Assembly (NCBI GenBank): GCA_028641055.1
Contig: CM054060.1
Coordinates: 164,212,696 to 164,276,695 of the forward strand
Source of the DNA: Alopecurus myosuroides
Lineage: Eukaryota; Streptophyta; Magnoliopsida; Poales; Poaceae
Length of the DNA stretch: 64,000 nucleotides
Direction of reading: 5' to 3'
Shown here: positions 19,227-30,939 of the stretch, one piece after another
How positions within the stretch are numbered: position 1 is the stretch's first letter
Layout of the letters: every line of letters begins with the position of its first letter
The notes under the pieces: model-generated
What the model was told of the DNA's origin: nothing
Database searches by the model: none
Seen by the model: only the letters and a program-made list of their open reading frames with translations
Position numbers and translations under genes: made by a program

Positions 19227-22113
19227 TTCCACTTTTCTGGGCCTAGCTAAAAGGCGTTAAAGAAAAGCACTTCTTGGGAGATAACCCATGGTTTTATTTT
19301 TGCTTTTTTCTATGTTTTCTTTGATTCAATGGGTTGTATACTTCTATAGAAACTTCTTTGTATCTTTATTTTCATGTTTTAGTTGTGCCAAGTAAAGTTT
19401 CTGACGAAACTTGGAGTTGGTTTTGGATTTCTGGGCAGGAAACAGATTTCTGTTGTCTACCGTAAAAAATCGCATAATTCACAGAAGATCAAAATGACCT
19501 GAAATGTTTTGTGCTTATCAATGTTCAAGATATCGCTTATCGGTAACTTATCGGTCGATACCCGATAAGTGGTAAATCGACCGATTTATCGGAATATCGG
19601 TCGAAATATCGGAATATCGGCCGAAATATCAGAATATTTATCTTATCGGTCAGACACCGATAAGCGATAAATCGGCCGATTTATCAGAATATCAGCCGAT
19701 ATTTGTAACAGAGGTGCTTATTCCCTAGATAATTCTGCAACTTTTTCGTTCTTTAAGTTTTTCGATCTTAGCAACATAAGTGCCGCAAAAAAATTCATCT
19801 TTACAGATTGTTCTGGTTTTGGCAGATTCTGCCATTTTTCTTGCATTTGCTCTTTTACGATGTCAAGTGGATTTATTTGCTTCAGGAAACATCAGTGGCT
19901 GTAGATAATGTTCAAAAGTATCAATATCACTTGTTAACATACAGAACCCATGGATTTTTTTTATTGTTGCACTAACCCTCTAATGTGAATTACTCTTTGA
20001 GTGTGGTGTGAAGGAAGTTTTCAAGGGTCAAAGAAGAGGGTGATATATGTGATCAAGAAGAGTGCAAGATCAAAGCTTAGGGAGGCCCCTGTGGTTCATC
20101 CAAGAAAATTTTAAGAAGACTCAAGCATCTAATCTTGGGGATGCCCAAGGCATCCCCTTCTTCATGAACAATCTATCACGTCACTTCTAGTGAAACTATA
20201 TTTTTATTCGATCGCATCATATGAAATTTACTTGGAGCATCTGTTTGTTTTTATTTTGTTTTCCTTTGTTTTATTTCTTTTCCTTTCTGCAATAATATAG
20301 TTTTACCCTAGCTTTCCTTGTTTGGGAGAGAGACACGCTCCGCTTTTTCATTTGAATACTCGTTATGGTTGTATTCTTAGTTTTTCTTCTAGCTGCTGCA
20401 AATTTCCTGTTTAGCTCTTCTTTTCATTGCATATCTTATTCAGAGCTGTTAGTTTTAGTATAGTTATGTGAGTACTCTCATATTTTCATGCTATATCATT
20501 TAGAGAGTTTTTGTTAAAAACATATTTTGTATGGTGCTTGTTGGGAAAAGAAACTGCTTCATGTAGTAGAATTTATAACGGTGCAAATAGAAGCTTGTAT
20601 AGACCGTGGCTAGAATTTTTCATGTCATGCTAGATGTTATTTTAATTCTAAAGCCTAGTTGTTATTGTGTAGCATGATTTGTCTCAAATAGCTGAGAGTG
20701 TTTAATGTGCCATTGAAAGAATCATGAGTGGTTCTTGTCATATTGAAGCATAAATTTGTGGTGTTCTTCTTTGAATGTTTTATTTGGTTGACCTGGCGCA
20801 TGCTCACGTCATGTTTATGACTACAAACCAGTCACTTATAGCCTCTATGATCATTTAGTTTTTTAACTTGTGGTACCACTTATGCTTTGATTAATAATGT
20901 TTATGTCGATATGCATGATTATGGCTCGTATGCTCTCTTGCTTTGTCGCTCCCAGTCTTTTGCTAGCCTCCACCAGTACTGAGTATGAGCTCTACTCGTG
21001 CATCCAACTCCCAAAAACAAAAGTTTGCCAAATTTTTCCACCTTACCTACCTACATGTGGTATTTAACCTCCACTTCAAAGTAAATTTCTCATGTGTTAC
21101 CTTTAAAACTTTCAAAATTACTCTTGTTTGTGTTCCTGTTTTAGCTCATGAGGACGTAAATAGAGAATCTTTATCTCACTTGTTGATTGGACTTTCACAC
21201 CATGGACTAGTGGCTTCATCCTCTTATCCAATTGATAGAAGAGCTGGCAACAGGGTGCCCAACCCCAAATTAATAACAACAAATTCTCTTCACTATTTTT
21301 CCCCTGATTTATCAGTCAAAGCATAATTGTGTAAACAAAAGAGAAAGAGGGATGACCTTCTACCCAGATGCGTCCTTCTATGGGAGCCACTCTTGTGAAG
21401 TACTTGGCTTGTGACATATTGTATTTTCTGTTTACCATTCGTTGACATAAGCAAACACCTCATTAAAAAAATAGACACTCCTCCACGGTATGTGATTGTT
21501 GGCAGGCACCCGAGGATCCGGTTAGCCATGGTTTGTGTAAGATTGGTTGGGAGGAGTGTCAAATATTTTATACCTCTGTTTAATAAAAATAAAAAGCTCT
21601 AGCACATGAGTTGATCCCCTCTTCCCTCTGCGAAGGGCCTTTCTAGTCTCCGTCTTCTAACTTTATGCACAGTTGAGAGAGCATAGTTGCCATTCTGAGT
21701 TTAATGTGCATTTGTCCCAGAAACATTATTAATTGATTCATGATGTGTTATTTTTTGTTCTCAAATTATTTGTTCTAGTATTCCTCATAAACTTTGAAGG
21801 TGTCCTGGCATTTATGTTTTGCCCCACTCTTAAGGACTAGCGAAATATCACTTTGCCATGATTTCTCTATACTTGAAACAAACGTATAACTTTTGATGCA
21901 TTGTTATTCATGAACTTTTATTTGTTACTTCTCACGATGCAAGGTGATTGCTATGCTTTATTGTTAAAATTTTATTAGCATGATTGTGCTGAAGTTCTAT
22001 GATCTCAGCTTACATATGCTTTTACATTATTGATGATCAAGTTTATGTTGGTAGCATGTCACCTCAGAAATTATGTGGTTTTATCGTTTACCTACTCGAG
22101 GACGAGTAGGAAC
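19227..22113 (+). other. Non-coding 3' internal region of element E
   Basis: About 2.9 kb between protease stop and polypurine tract. It begins GGGCCTAGCTAAAAGGCGTT, a motif also flanking the protease of D (38917-38935, opposite strand). There is no frame with RT, RNase H or integrase motifs. Short open frames such as 20985-21326 have no recognisable features. Near 21500 the stretch GGCAGGCACCCGAGGATCCG is typical of the 3' region of Athila-like Triticeae elements as I know them. Confidence 0.6.
19528..19708. repeat. Dense direct and inverted TATCGG/CCGATA repeats
   Basis: Within about 180 bases the words ATATCGGTCGAAATATCGG, GATAAATCGGCCGATTTATC and their reverse complements recur many times, which allows strong fold-back. 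The flanks are ordinary element-E sequence. It could be a small inserted fold-back element or a local expansion; no terminal duplication was found. Confidence 0.55.
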
Positions 22114-22128
22114 TAAGCTTGGGGATGT
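22114..22128 (+). other. Polypurine tract of element E
   Basis: The purine-rich stretch around AAGCTTGGGGATGT ends directly at the 3' LTR start TGATACGTC at 22129. This is the normal place for plus-strand primer formation. Confidence 0.7.
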
Positions 22129-23229
22129 TGATACGTCATAAACGTATCCTTAATTTCTGATGTTCCATATTGTTTTCATGTTATTTCCTACATGTTTGAT
22201 ATACACTTTATGTCATTTTTATCGATTTCCGGAACTAACCTATTGACAAGATGCCACAGAGCCAGTTCCCTATTTTCTATTGTTTTTAGTTTCACAAAAG
22301 TTGTTCTAGAAATATTCTCGGAATTGGAAAATTCAAAGCCCGGAAGTCTTAGAATTCCCGAAGGTTCCACGGAGTCCCGAAGAGGCCCGGAGAGGGGCCA
22401 CACCATAGGGCGGCGCGCCCACTGGTCGCGCCTAGGGGTGGTGTGGGCCCCTCGGGAGTCCACTGCCATAGCCCTTTCGCCTATATAATCCTCCCGATAC
22501 GTGAACCCTAAAGATATACCACTTTTCCCCGAGAAACACCCAAGGCCGCCCTCATAGTCATCCCGAGATCGGGAGGGTTCTGGAGCTCTCCCCGGCACCC
22601 TACCGGGAGGGAAATTCATCACCGAAGGGGTCTACACCACCATGCCCTCCTCCGAAGTGATGCGTAAGTAGTTCATCCCTAAACTACGGGTCCATAGAAG
22701 TAGCTAGATGGTTGTCTCCTCCACTTAATGCCTCATGTTTAGATCTCGTGAACTTCCCTACATCATCGAGATCATCTTTATGTAATGCTACATGTTTTGT
22801 TTGCCTGGATCCAATGAATGTTGAATGATATGTCTTCTGATTATCAATCTATCATGTTATCTTCATGCATATGTTATTTATGATCTTGCATGCTCTCCGT
22901 TATTAGTAGATGCTCTGGCCAAGTGGATGCTAGTAACTGCAAGAGGGAGTATTTATGCACGATAGTGGGTTCATGCCTCCTTTGCATCTGTGCTCGAGTG
23001 ACAGAAACATGATGGATGGAGGATGTGTTGTTGCCATTAGGGAGAAAACAATGGTGTTTACTTAGTTTACATTGTTTACGTTACACACTTTGCTTACTGC
23101 AATTATCTGTTGCTTGCAACTTAATACCCAAGGTTTGTTCGGATGATATTCGCAGGGTGGATTATTAGTCATATATGCAGTTGGTTGACGGTCTATGTAT
23201 ATTGTTGTAATGCCCGCATGAATCACATA

Positions 23230-23322
23230 CTCCCTCCAGTCCGATAAAAGTGCCGGAAGAGTGAACTGCTCGCGGTACAAAATCGTTCACAAGCTGCGAC
23301 ATATTTTTCAGACCGGAGGGAG
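23230..23322. mobile_element. Stowaway (Tc1/mariner) MITE, 93 bp
   Basis: The ends are CTCCCTCCAGTCCGA and, inverted, CTCCCTCCGGTCTGA. It is flanked by TA on both sides (23228-23229 and 23323-23324). The left LTR of E at 16410-16430 lacks this segment (GACATAGTAATC), giving an empty-site control. No coding capacity. Confidence 0.92.
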
Positions 23323-23759
23323 TAGTAATCTTTATGTCTTGCATATACACTACGGTGCAGCCTTCATTTCTGTCAATTGCCCAGTTGTAATTTGTTCACC
23401 ACACATGTTATTTATCTTTTATGGAGAGACACCTCTAGTGAACTGTGGACCCCGGTCCATTTTCTCATTCTGATAATACACACGCTGCTTCCATTGTTTT
23501 CATACTGCGGCTACTGCTTTCATACTGTTCTCATACTGTTTTCCACACCATACGTTTAACCTCTTTATGTTCAGCAAAACCGGTGAGATTGAAAACCTCA
23601 CTGCTTCGTTGGAGCAAAGTGATTTGATTGTGTTGTATAGTTTTCACGTTGCTGCTAAACCGGTAGTGCGCCCTGCCATCTCAGCTGCATCAACCTTCTG
23701 AAGTTACTCCTTTCTTCTACTGGTCGATTAAACCTTGGTTTCTTTCTGAGGGAAAATTG

Positions 23760-25087
23760 TATTGGGAATATGCCCTAGAGGCAATCATGTATGATGTAAT
23801 TCCCAATGTATTCATAAAGTTATTATGTTGTTCTTGTTTTGAACATCCGATATATGTCATTGAATATGTGATTCGATTGTGGAACTATGTATTCATGTTG
23901 TTCATACTAAATTGTCCTTGGTCATTAAGGTTGTGCTGGACACACACCCTAGTCTAATGTGAGTGTTGGCTGATGACACGGTTCCACTTGACATGGGCAT
24001 GGTGATGCCATACAAACGTTCACAGACTCGGCTAAAGAGTTTAGCAAGTCGGACTGACCCATATTGAGATGCAACGAGCAAGTCGTCATTTGCATGTCTC
24101 AATCAATGTAATCCTTAGACCTGAGGTTCTCGCACAATCCGAGTTGTGAATCACCGACTTAGATTCTGTCAAACGTTGTTCTGTGACAAGGCAGTTATAA
24201 AGGTAGAGTTCGGGTCGAATGAGAAACAAGTTGCGTGATGTGGATAATCAAGATGGGATTTTGCCTCTCCGACTGGAGAGATATTCTCTGGACCCTCTCG
24301 AGTGATGTGATTCTTGAAGCATGGCCATGCGCGATCCAGTTAAGTCTTAACTGGGTCTATTGACTAAGAGTTAGTCAGATGAATCATATATCATAGATCG
24401 AGAAGAGAGTTGAACTATTTAAGGGATGACGATAATTCGCCTATAGTTCGTCAAGGTATATCGTGAGGCAAAAAGGACTCAGATGAAAGTCACATTGGAA
24501 GGTATATCGTCATGACTCTATGGCACTTGGGATTCGACACGTTCTGCTAGGAGCCGCTACTGATTGATCGATTGGGAGTGAAACTCCAATCATGTCCAAG
24601 TCGCCATGAACCTGCAGGGTCGCACACTTAAGAGCGGGAGCAAGTATATTGGTCGGGTTGGACCAGAATCGTAAATGGACTAAATTAGTGAGTTGGACTC
24701 ACAGAGCTAATGGGCCACAAGCGTTGTGCAGCCCACTCCCACTCACTATATAAAGAGGGGCGCAGGTTGCCCAACGTGCATAATTTTCCACTCCCATGCG
24801 TTGGGAACCCTAACCCACTCAGTCCAGCCGCCGCACCGGACATAGCAGTCCGTTGTCGAAGCTCCTCCTCGTACGTGTGGATACCGGCAGAGGTGTTGTA
24901 CGTTCAGCACTTCGATGATCGCGGGATTGGATCGGCTGGATCGGATCGTGGGACTACATTGCATCGACGTGCTTCATCAATAATCCGCACCTGCGCGTCT
25001 AGTGGTAATCCTCGTGGTCTTCTATCTCGGCTAGATCTTGGAAGTACCGCATAGAAAAGTTTTTGTATATCTCTACGCGTTCCAACA
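23760..25087 (+). mobile_element. Copia solo LTR (Angela/BARE-like), 1.33 kb
   Basis: It opens TATTGGGAATATGCCCTAGA (first bases altered from the usual TGTTGG) and ends GCGTTCCAACA. Flanking five bases are AATTG (23755-23759) and AACTG (25088-25092), a target duplication with one substitution. The left LTR of E has only AACTG at this place. No internal domain or second LTR is present, so the element was reduced by LTR-LTR recombination. Confidence 0.85.
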
Positions 25088-25154
25088 AACTGCTGCTCTG
25101 CTCATCATACCTTCCTCTTGGGGTTTCCCAACAAGTGCAAGAACTGCACCATCA

Positions 25155-25773
25155 GCGCCTCCTGCACCTGTTCGCACGAGACGGCCGGGCGCGGTCCGCC
25201 GACGTAAGGTACCATGGCGAACCGGAGGATGTGCTTTAGGTCCCGCATGGCAACGGAACGCCGGACCATGCAAATCGGCGCCTCATCCATCAGCAAGAGA
25301 TCTTCTTGCGGACGGTGCACAACCGGGCCCGCGCAAGGCAAGGAAGCAACCGCCGACAGTGGGTGGTGCGCAGTCGCGACTGCGGCACCCCCTCTGTACA
25401 AGCCGTTGCCACCGAGCCTGGCTAGCTCCGGCGGTGAGCTCTGTCGCGCCCGCTTGGACAGGAAGTCCCTATGCAGGTCTTCCTCCGTGGGCGAGCCACG
25501 CGGTAGCCCGCACTCCTAGGACACATGGCTGTTGTCGCCACCGCAGCGGCAACACACTCGGGCGTTGGTGCAGTCTTCCTTCCGGTGCCCGGGCTGGTAG
25601 CACTTGAAGCACAACCCGACCAGCTCCGGTGGCACCGGCGAGCGTGGCGACGGCGTCCGCTGTAAATTTGGTGGAATAAAAGTTGGCAAGATTCGATGTG
25701 AAGAAAATGTTGGTTCTAAGCTTGTTGAACAACCTCTTTGTACCCAACATTCCAAATCGAGTTTGAGCGGCAA
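25155..25773 (-). pseudogene. DUF4283-like / zinc-knuckle protein, N-terminal part
   Basis: The minus-strand frame has two CCHC knuckles in a row, the first CFKCYQPGHRKEDC and the second beginning CCRCGGDNSH. An in-frame TAG at 25516-25518 lies within the second. It continues through a low-complexity linker to ILRFAMVPYVGGPRPAV and SCEQVQEAL, where it is cut at 25155 by element E. Removing E and one GCGCC copy joins this codon by codon to the part at 13925. The upstream start is not defined; a gypsy LTR begins at 25813. It was probably a nucleic-acid binding protein related to LINE ORF1. Confidence 0.72.
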
Positions 25774-25812
25774 ATATTATGCTCGACTCATCTCGTATTA
25801 TAAAACGATCAT

Positions 25813-26450
25813 TGTCGGGGGGATGACCCCCGGGTGGCTCAAGACACTTAGAAAATTCACCTCCCATAGGATTCACTGGCTGCCCCAGCCGGACATAAAG
25901 CATAGAGCTCTCCGGACGGAGGAATGACCACGCCGGCTGGAAGTGCCAGCCGGTTGCCGGGCTAGCCGAAACGCCCTCATTGCCGGTTGGAGAAGATGAA
26001 ACCGGCCAGCCAAAGTCAATGAGACACATGAGTATGGGCCGCGTACATGGTGGCGTTGCCCACATCGCCCCCATGTTTTCAGGTACACCAACAGGACAAG
26101 AAGGAGGCGGCGCTGGTCTCCCACGTCCCCAACAGTGACGATGCGGTATGGTGCATGGCCACTATACTCGACGTCACCGGAGGCGCGGCCCTGTAGTAAC
26201 CGGATGTGGGACCCAGCCGACTGACGGTTGGTCATCCGGGCCCACTTGTAAGTCAACCGACCAACCCCTATATAAGACAGGCCGGGCACCCCTAGAGGGG
26301 GGATCTATCCCTGAAAGGCTACTTCGACTCCCACGTAGAGATACAGCTTCAGGAGCATTCTGTTACCACACACCCTAGTTCCATCCTTGCATGAGTAGGG
26401 GTTTTACCTTACTATCAGGGCCTTAACCTGGGTACATAATGTCGCCATGC
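25813..26450 (+). mobile_element. Gypsy LTR fragment
   Basis: It starts TGTCGGGGGGATGACCCCCG, a common gypsy LTR start. It has a TATA box in CCTATATAAGACAGG near 26267 and an R/U5-like GGGGTTTTACCTTACTATCA followed by GCCTTAACCTGGGTAC near 26400-26440. No matching end, primer site or internal region follows, so only part of the LTR remains. Right boundary approximate. Confidence 0.55.
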
Positions 26451-26950
26451 TTGTGTCCCAATCCAGTGTGAGTATCGTCGTCCCACAGTTGTCCCCCAAA
26501 CTAAACTTCATCGTTAGCTCGATGGTATTGTCGTGCAGTATACCATGACAAGCACTCAGCTCGTACTCGCCCTTGTAACGACGTAGTCCCTTTTTCTCGC
26601 TGACGATGATGACACGATTGTCTAAATTGTGGCAAGCATGCGTGTTTTGATGTAAACCACTAAATAATCTCATGCCTGTTATCTTTTCATTCCAGAAAAA
26701 AGTGAAAGGTAACATGATATTCTAATTTCTTTTACAAATTAAAATAAAATTATTTACTATGTTGGGTCAAAATCGAGCGAACTACCAAGTCAAACAAATG
26801 GAGTGAACTACCTTCACTCATGAGTTTATTTTTCGTCATCAAAAAAGAAGGAAATAGCTTATTTTTCAACCAAGTTATTAAAATAGAAAATAGAAACGCC
26901 CCCATGACAGAATTGGGGGTCCGGACCAAAAAAACCGTCTACATCGACAC
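26451..26950. other. No recognisable feature
   Basis: A minus-strand open frame of 103 codons (26404-26715) shows no known motif and overlaps the LTR fragment. The rest is AT-rich. I see no gene here. Confidence 0.4.
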
Positions 26951-27066
26951 GCCCAAGCATGTCCACCCATCAAATTTATGTCTGGCACCCCCAGCCCACC
27001 CGCCAAACTTGGGAGCCTTTCTGGGGCGCCGCACATTGTCCGGTTAGCCCACCCGATAGGGGGCCG
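26951..27066. repeat. Harbinger-like terminal fold-back sequence (left)
   Basis: The segment CACCCATCAAATTTATGTCT near 26964 resembles CACCCATCAAATTTGTGTCC at 30222, in the same orientation. Downstream GC-rich parts can pair back on the start. Its end is cut by the Copia solo LTR at 27067. It may be the terminal region of the element whose transposase lies at 28702-29995. Confidence 0.45.
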
Positions 27067-28367
27067 TGTAGGAAAACGGGGTAGGCTACACTAGCGCAAA
27101 TCAAAATTTCTACCGTGTCAACCAAGATCTGTTGCAAGATATAGATCACGATATTATCACTAGACGCGCTGTGCCGATCTCGGTGAAGCGGGTCGGGGCA
27201 GGGTAGTCGTACGAATCCTACGGATCCCGTTGCTCCCACGAACGGCTCCTCTTGGCGGCTTGTCCAAGTGCTACAGATGCAGCACCTCTATCGATATCCA
27301 CACGTGCGGCGTGGAAGCACCGCTCGTCGGACTGCAAGGTCCGCGCGGGCGGCAGGGGCGTGGAGAGACGATGGCTGCGGTGGACTGTGGTAAGGAATTA
27401 GCAGCCCTAAAATACACAGCCTCCTCTCCTTTATATAGACGTCCTCATAATGGGCTGCCACTAAAACAGCCCACTCCAGAGTCCATTTCGAGCCCATTTC
27501 GGATCCAATCCGAATTCTGCTTCTTCTGCCTTAAGTATGCGACCATATAGGTTCACGCACGTTTAGACATGACACGAGTACACCTACTCGGCCAATAGTT
27601 GGTAGCGGCTTCTAGCAAAACATGCCAACTCCCAAACGTGCATAAAGATCACATCGGACGAACCATCACATGTTTATGCTATTCCTTTTGCCTCACGATA
27701 TTTGATCATGCTCTTAGTTGATCACTCTTTGTCGATCTTGTGAATCGGAATCCCTTTCCAGGTTAACTATTAACCTTATTCAGCATGGCCATGCATTTCT
27801 GGATCCGATCACTCGAAGGACCCAGAGAAATATCTCTCTCTAGTGAAGAGAGGGGCAAATCCCATTTTGACTGACCATGCCTTGCAGCATGATTCATGAC
27901 AAACCCGAAAGCCACCTTTATAACTACCATGTCACGGTGTAGCGTTTGATAGCCCCAAAGTAGGTCGATTCACATCTCAAGAACATGCGACAATCTCAGG
28001 TCTAAGGACAAAGCAAGCACAACGTGTAGAGAGAGAACTATTAGCATTGTTGTAATGTCTCAAGCTGGGTCGGTCCAACACCATGTTCGTAACATGAGTT
28101 CACATTATTAGTTTGAGATCACCATTTCTATGACTTGCGAAACATAGCCATCAACCAATACATGTGCTAGTCTAATGTCCAGGTGTGTCCTCACATGAAC
28201 TCCGACTAGGGACATATTTAGAATAACCATGTAAGTAAAGAGTTTCACAAACAAGTCACATACTTGCCAATCAATACAAAGATATTATTGAAGGCACATT
28301 ATTACAAATCATGGATACATAGATATATCATCGTCTCTATGATTGTCTCTCGGGCATATCTCCAACA
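27067..28367 (-). mobile_element. Copia solo LTR, minus orientation, 1.30 kb
   Basis: On the minus strand it begins TGTTGGAGATATGCCCGAGA at 28367 and ends CCCCGTTTTCCTACA at 27067. Flanks are GGCCG (27062-27066) and GCCCG (28368-28372), a five-base duplication with one mismatch. It is of the same broad type as 23760-25087 but diverged. No internal region is present. Confidence 0.78.
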
Positions 28368-28701
28368 GCCCGCTCGTCATAGAGAAAAGGCGACATAGGC
28401 CGCTAGTCATTTTCCCCTGACCCTTCTATTGTTTCCTCTCGTCAGCGATTAGCACCATCGCTGCCACCCTTGTAGTCGCCATCTCCCCATAGGAGTTGAG
28501 CATGTATGACGTAGCCTGATTTTCCGCCGCTCGCTGGCGTTCCCCGTTGGTTTTGTGCGCCACCGCAGGTCATTTAGCCGGATCCGCCTCTTCCTCGCTG
28601 CCACCCCGCAGGTAAGGTGTTCGACCGTTTGTTGTAGGTCGACGAACCGTCGTTTCACTTCTCTAACTCGTCGCTAATGTTTCTATTTTGTCCAATAGAG
28701 T

Positions 28702-29995
28702 ATGGATAGCGATGATGAGATGATGTTTTGTCAAATGATGGGAGGGGAGGCCGCCCTTGAAGAGGACGACGTGAATGCGTTGGTCATGGCGACTCTGTTA
28801 GAGGCGCTCGCCGAGGAAGCCGATCCAAAGCATGAGGATCAAAGAAAGGGCGTAGGGCGAACAAGAATCGTTAAAGGGCAACTTGCCACATGCTTTTGGG
28901 ACGACTATAGTTTGGTCACGCCGGAAAATCTATCTCATGAATTCGCGGGCGTTTTAGAATAAACAGAGAAGTCTTTAGGCGATTTGTGCACAATGTTCGG
29001 GATTATGATGACTATTTCGAGCTGAAAAGGGATTGCACTAGGTTTCTTGGATTTTCATCCCTACAGAAATGCACGGCTGCCATACGATGTCTTGCATATG
29101 AATTTCTCACAGATTCATTGGATTACTATCTTCGTATGTCTAGGACAACCGTTGTTGAAGCGACATTTCTGTTTTACAAAGCAATAGTTGCAATGTTTGA
29201 TCCAGAGTGTCAGAGAGCACCAGATGCAGCAGACACGACTCGTCTCTTGGCACAAGAAGAAGTAATAGGATTTCCTGAGATGTTTGGAACTATCGATTGC
29301 ATGTATTAGATTTGGAAAAAAAATCCACTCGCTTGGTAAGGTATGTACAAAGGTGGTCATCATAAAAAGTGCATTGTTATCCTCAATGCTATGGATGATT
29401 TCGACCTTTGGATTTGTCATTAATTTTTAGGCATGACCGGTTCTTACAATGACATCAGCGTGTTGCAACGCTCTCTGATGTTTCAGAAACTAGTTGAAGG
29501 CCACGCTCCATAGTGCAAGTATTGGATCAATGACGATGAGTACGAAAAAGTGTACTACCTAGCGGATGGCATATATGCCAACTGGCCGACATTTGTGAAG
29601 ACAATCCGGGACCCTAACGGTGAGGCAAATGGAAATTTTGCAAAGAAGTAAGAGTCTGTCCAGAAAGATGTGGAACGGCCATTTGGTGTACCCAGGAACG
29701 ATTTGCTGTGATTAGATACCCTTGTCTATCATGGCCGCTAGATCAAATGTGTGGTATCATGAACGTTTGTATTATCATGCACAATATGATCATTGAGAGT
29801 GAGAGAGACGTGGGAATGGTGTTCGATGAGTCGTTCGGCTTTCAGGCCCCTCTTGCGGATCCACAGGCCTGTCTATCGAGTATTTTTTTGAGCTTTCTGT
29901 CTACCGAGTTTGATGATTTTCTCAGTGTTTATGAGGAAATTCGTGACGAGGGAACTCACGAGCAACTACAAACTGAGTTCGTGGCGTACTTGTAG
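28702..29995 (+). pseudogene. PIF/Harbinger transposase relic
   Basis: Reading across several frames and stops gives the plant Harbinger transposase order (Pfam Plant_tran type). An acidic N-terminus (MDSDDEMMFCQMM) is followed by EFAGVLE and DYDDYFELKRDCTRFLGFS. Then come GFPEMFGTIDCMY with the first catalytic Asp, CIVILNAMDDFDLWICH, GSYNDISVLQRS with the second Asp, [27 protein letters not shown] with the Glu, and MNVCIIMHNMIIESERD near the end. Stops occur at 28960, 29308, near 29430, 29512, 29650 and elsewhere, so it is not functional. The paired Myb-like partner gene of autonomous Harbingers was not recognised. Confidence 0.85.
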
Positions 29996-30207
29996 GCTAT
30001 CAGAACTAACGAGTAGTTTGATCATGATGATTTGATTGTACGAACTTGACAAATTTAAATTATTTGAAATCTTGTAATCACTATTGAACTATTTTAGTGT
30101 TCTAAAAATTATTCCACCAAGTTTGCTGAGAGTTTTTGATAGAAATTGGATAAAAACAGGTCTACCGGTTGGGTTGATGTTTGGGAGGTCACTGTTGTGG
30201 ACGACAT

Positions 30208-30335
30208 CTAAGAGCATCTCCACTGGCACCCATCAAATTTGTGTCCGACACCCCCCAATTGGACCCCCTTTGGGGGGCGTCGGATCTGTGTCCACGATTT
30301 TGGTGGGTGTGCTCCGCAGCGGCACACTCCAATCC
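30208..30335. repeat. Harbinger-like end with fold-back (GAGCATCTCCACT)
   Basis: After TAA the sequence reads GAGCATCTCCACTGGCACCC, a common start of Harbinger elements and their MITEs with TAA/TTA duplications. The following CACCCATCAAATTTGTGTCC can pair with the inverted GGTGGGTG end near 30310, with a CCCCCC/GGGGGG inner stem. No matching opposite end was located in the window. Confidence 0.5.
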
Positions 30336-30381
30336 ACCACCCCCCAAACAGCAGCCCGATCAAACAGTTGCGAATTTCATT

Positions 30382-30639
30382 TTACCCAACGTAACGGCGA
30401 TCGGCAACCATAAGTCCGACGATCGAATGATAGTCTCGACCAACACACGACCGTTCAAAAGGGCACCACTCTCGGTGCATGGGAGTTCTGTCTTCTTCGG
30501 TCTCGGCATCCGCTATAGCTGCTGCCTCGGCGGCATCGGCGTCGGCAGCTGCTGCAGCCACCGCATCGGCCTCGACAGCTAGAGCATCCGCCTCGTCCGC
30601 CAACCTGATGTCTACGCATGCTTCTATTCTTGTAGACAC
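30382..30639 (-). CDS. Ala/Asp-rich open frame, doubtful gene
   Basis: 85 codons with runs of A, D and E (ADADAAEAAAIADAETEE) encoded by a GCN-type low-complexity tract. It has no recognised domain. Composition could come from a trinucleotide-like repeat or from the Ala-rich tail of a Harbinger accessory ORF. I would not count it as a gene without transcript support. Confidence 0.2.
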   Translation of the reverse strand: MSTRIEACVDIRLADEADALAVEADAVAAAAADADAAEAAAIADAETEEDRTPMHREWCPFERSCVGRDYHSIVGLMVADRRYVG

Positions 30640-30882
30640 TGTTGGGCCTCCAAGTGCAGAGGTTTGTAGAACAACATCAAGTTTCCCTTACGTGGATCAC
30701 CCAAGGTTTGTCAAACTCAGGGAGGTAGAGGTCAAAGATATCCCTCTCAAGCAACCCTGCAATCAAGATACAAGAAGTCTCTTGTGTCCCCAACACACCC
30801 AATATACTTGTCAGGTATATAGGTGCACTAGTTCGGCGAAGAGAGAGTAAAATGCAAGTAATATGGATGATAATCTATATCT

Positions 30883-30884
30883 AA

Positions 30885-30916
<32 letters not shown>

Positions 30917-30932
30917 AATTAATAATAATAAT
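30883..30932. repeat. (TA)n(TAA)n microsatellite
   Basis: A run of TA dinucleotides passes directly into TAA trinucleotides with one interruption. Simple sequence repeat, no further function visible. Confidence 0.95.
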
Positions 30933-30939
30933 GGCGTTA

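Larger units (their letters stand above)
13926..25154 (+). mobile_element. Element E: Athila/Sabrina-like gypsy element, gag-protease only
   Basis: It is bounded by LTRs starting TGGTACGTC/TGATACGTC and ending CATCA, with the five-base target duplication GCGCC at 13921-13925 and 25155-25159. The internal part has a primer site resembling tRNA-Asp, gag, protease, about 2.9 kb of non-coding sequence and a purine tract. No RT, RNase H or integrase is visible, so it is non-autonomous or deleted. Without later insertions each LTR is about 1.6 kb. Hand comparison of LTR stretches shows roughly 8-9 % differences, so it is far older than element C. Confidence 0.9.
22129..25154 (+). repeat. 3' LTR of element E, carrying a MITE and a Copia solo LTR
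   Basis: It starts TGATACGTCATAAACG and ends GCACCATCA, followed by the target duplication GCGCC. A TATA box lies at 22482-22488. Two later insertions account for its 3.0 kb length: the Stowaway MITE at 23230-23322 and the Copia solo LTR at 23760-25087. Without them it is about 1.6 kb. Confidence 0.9.
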
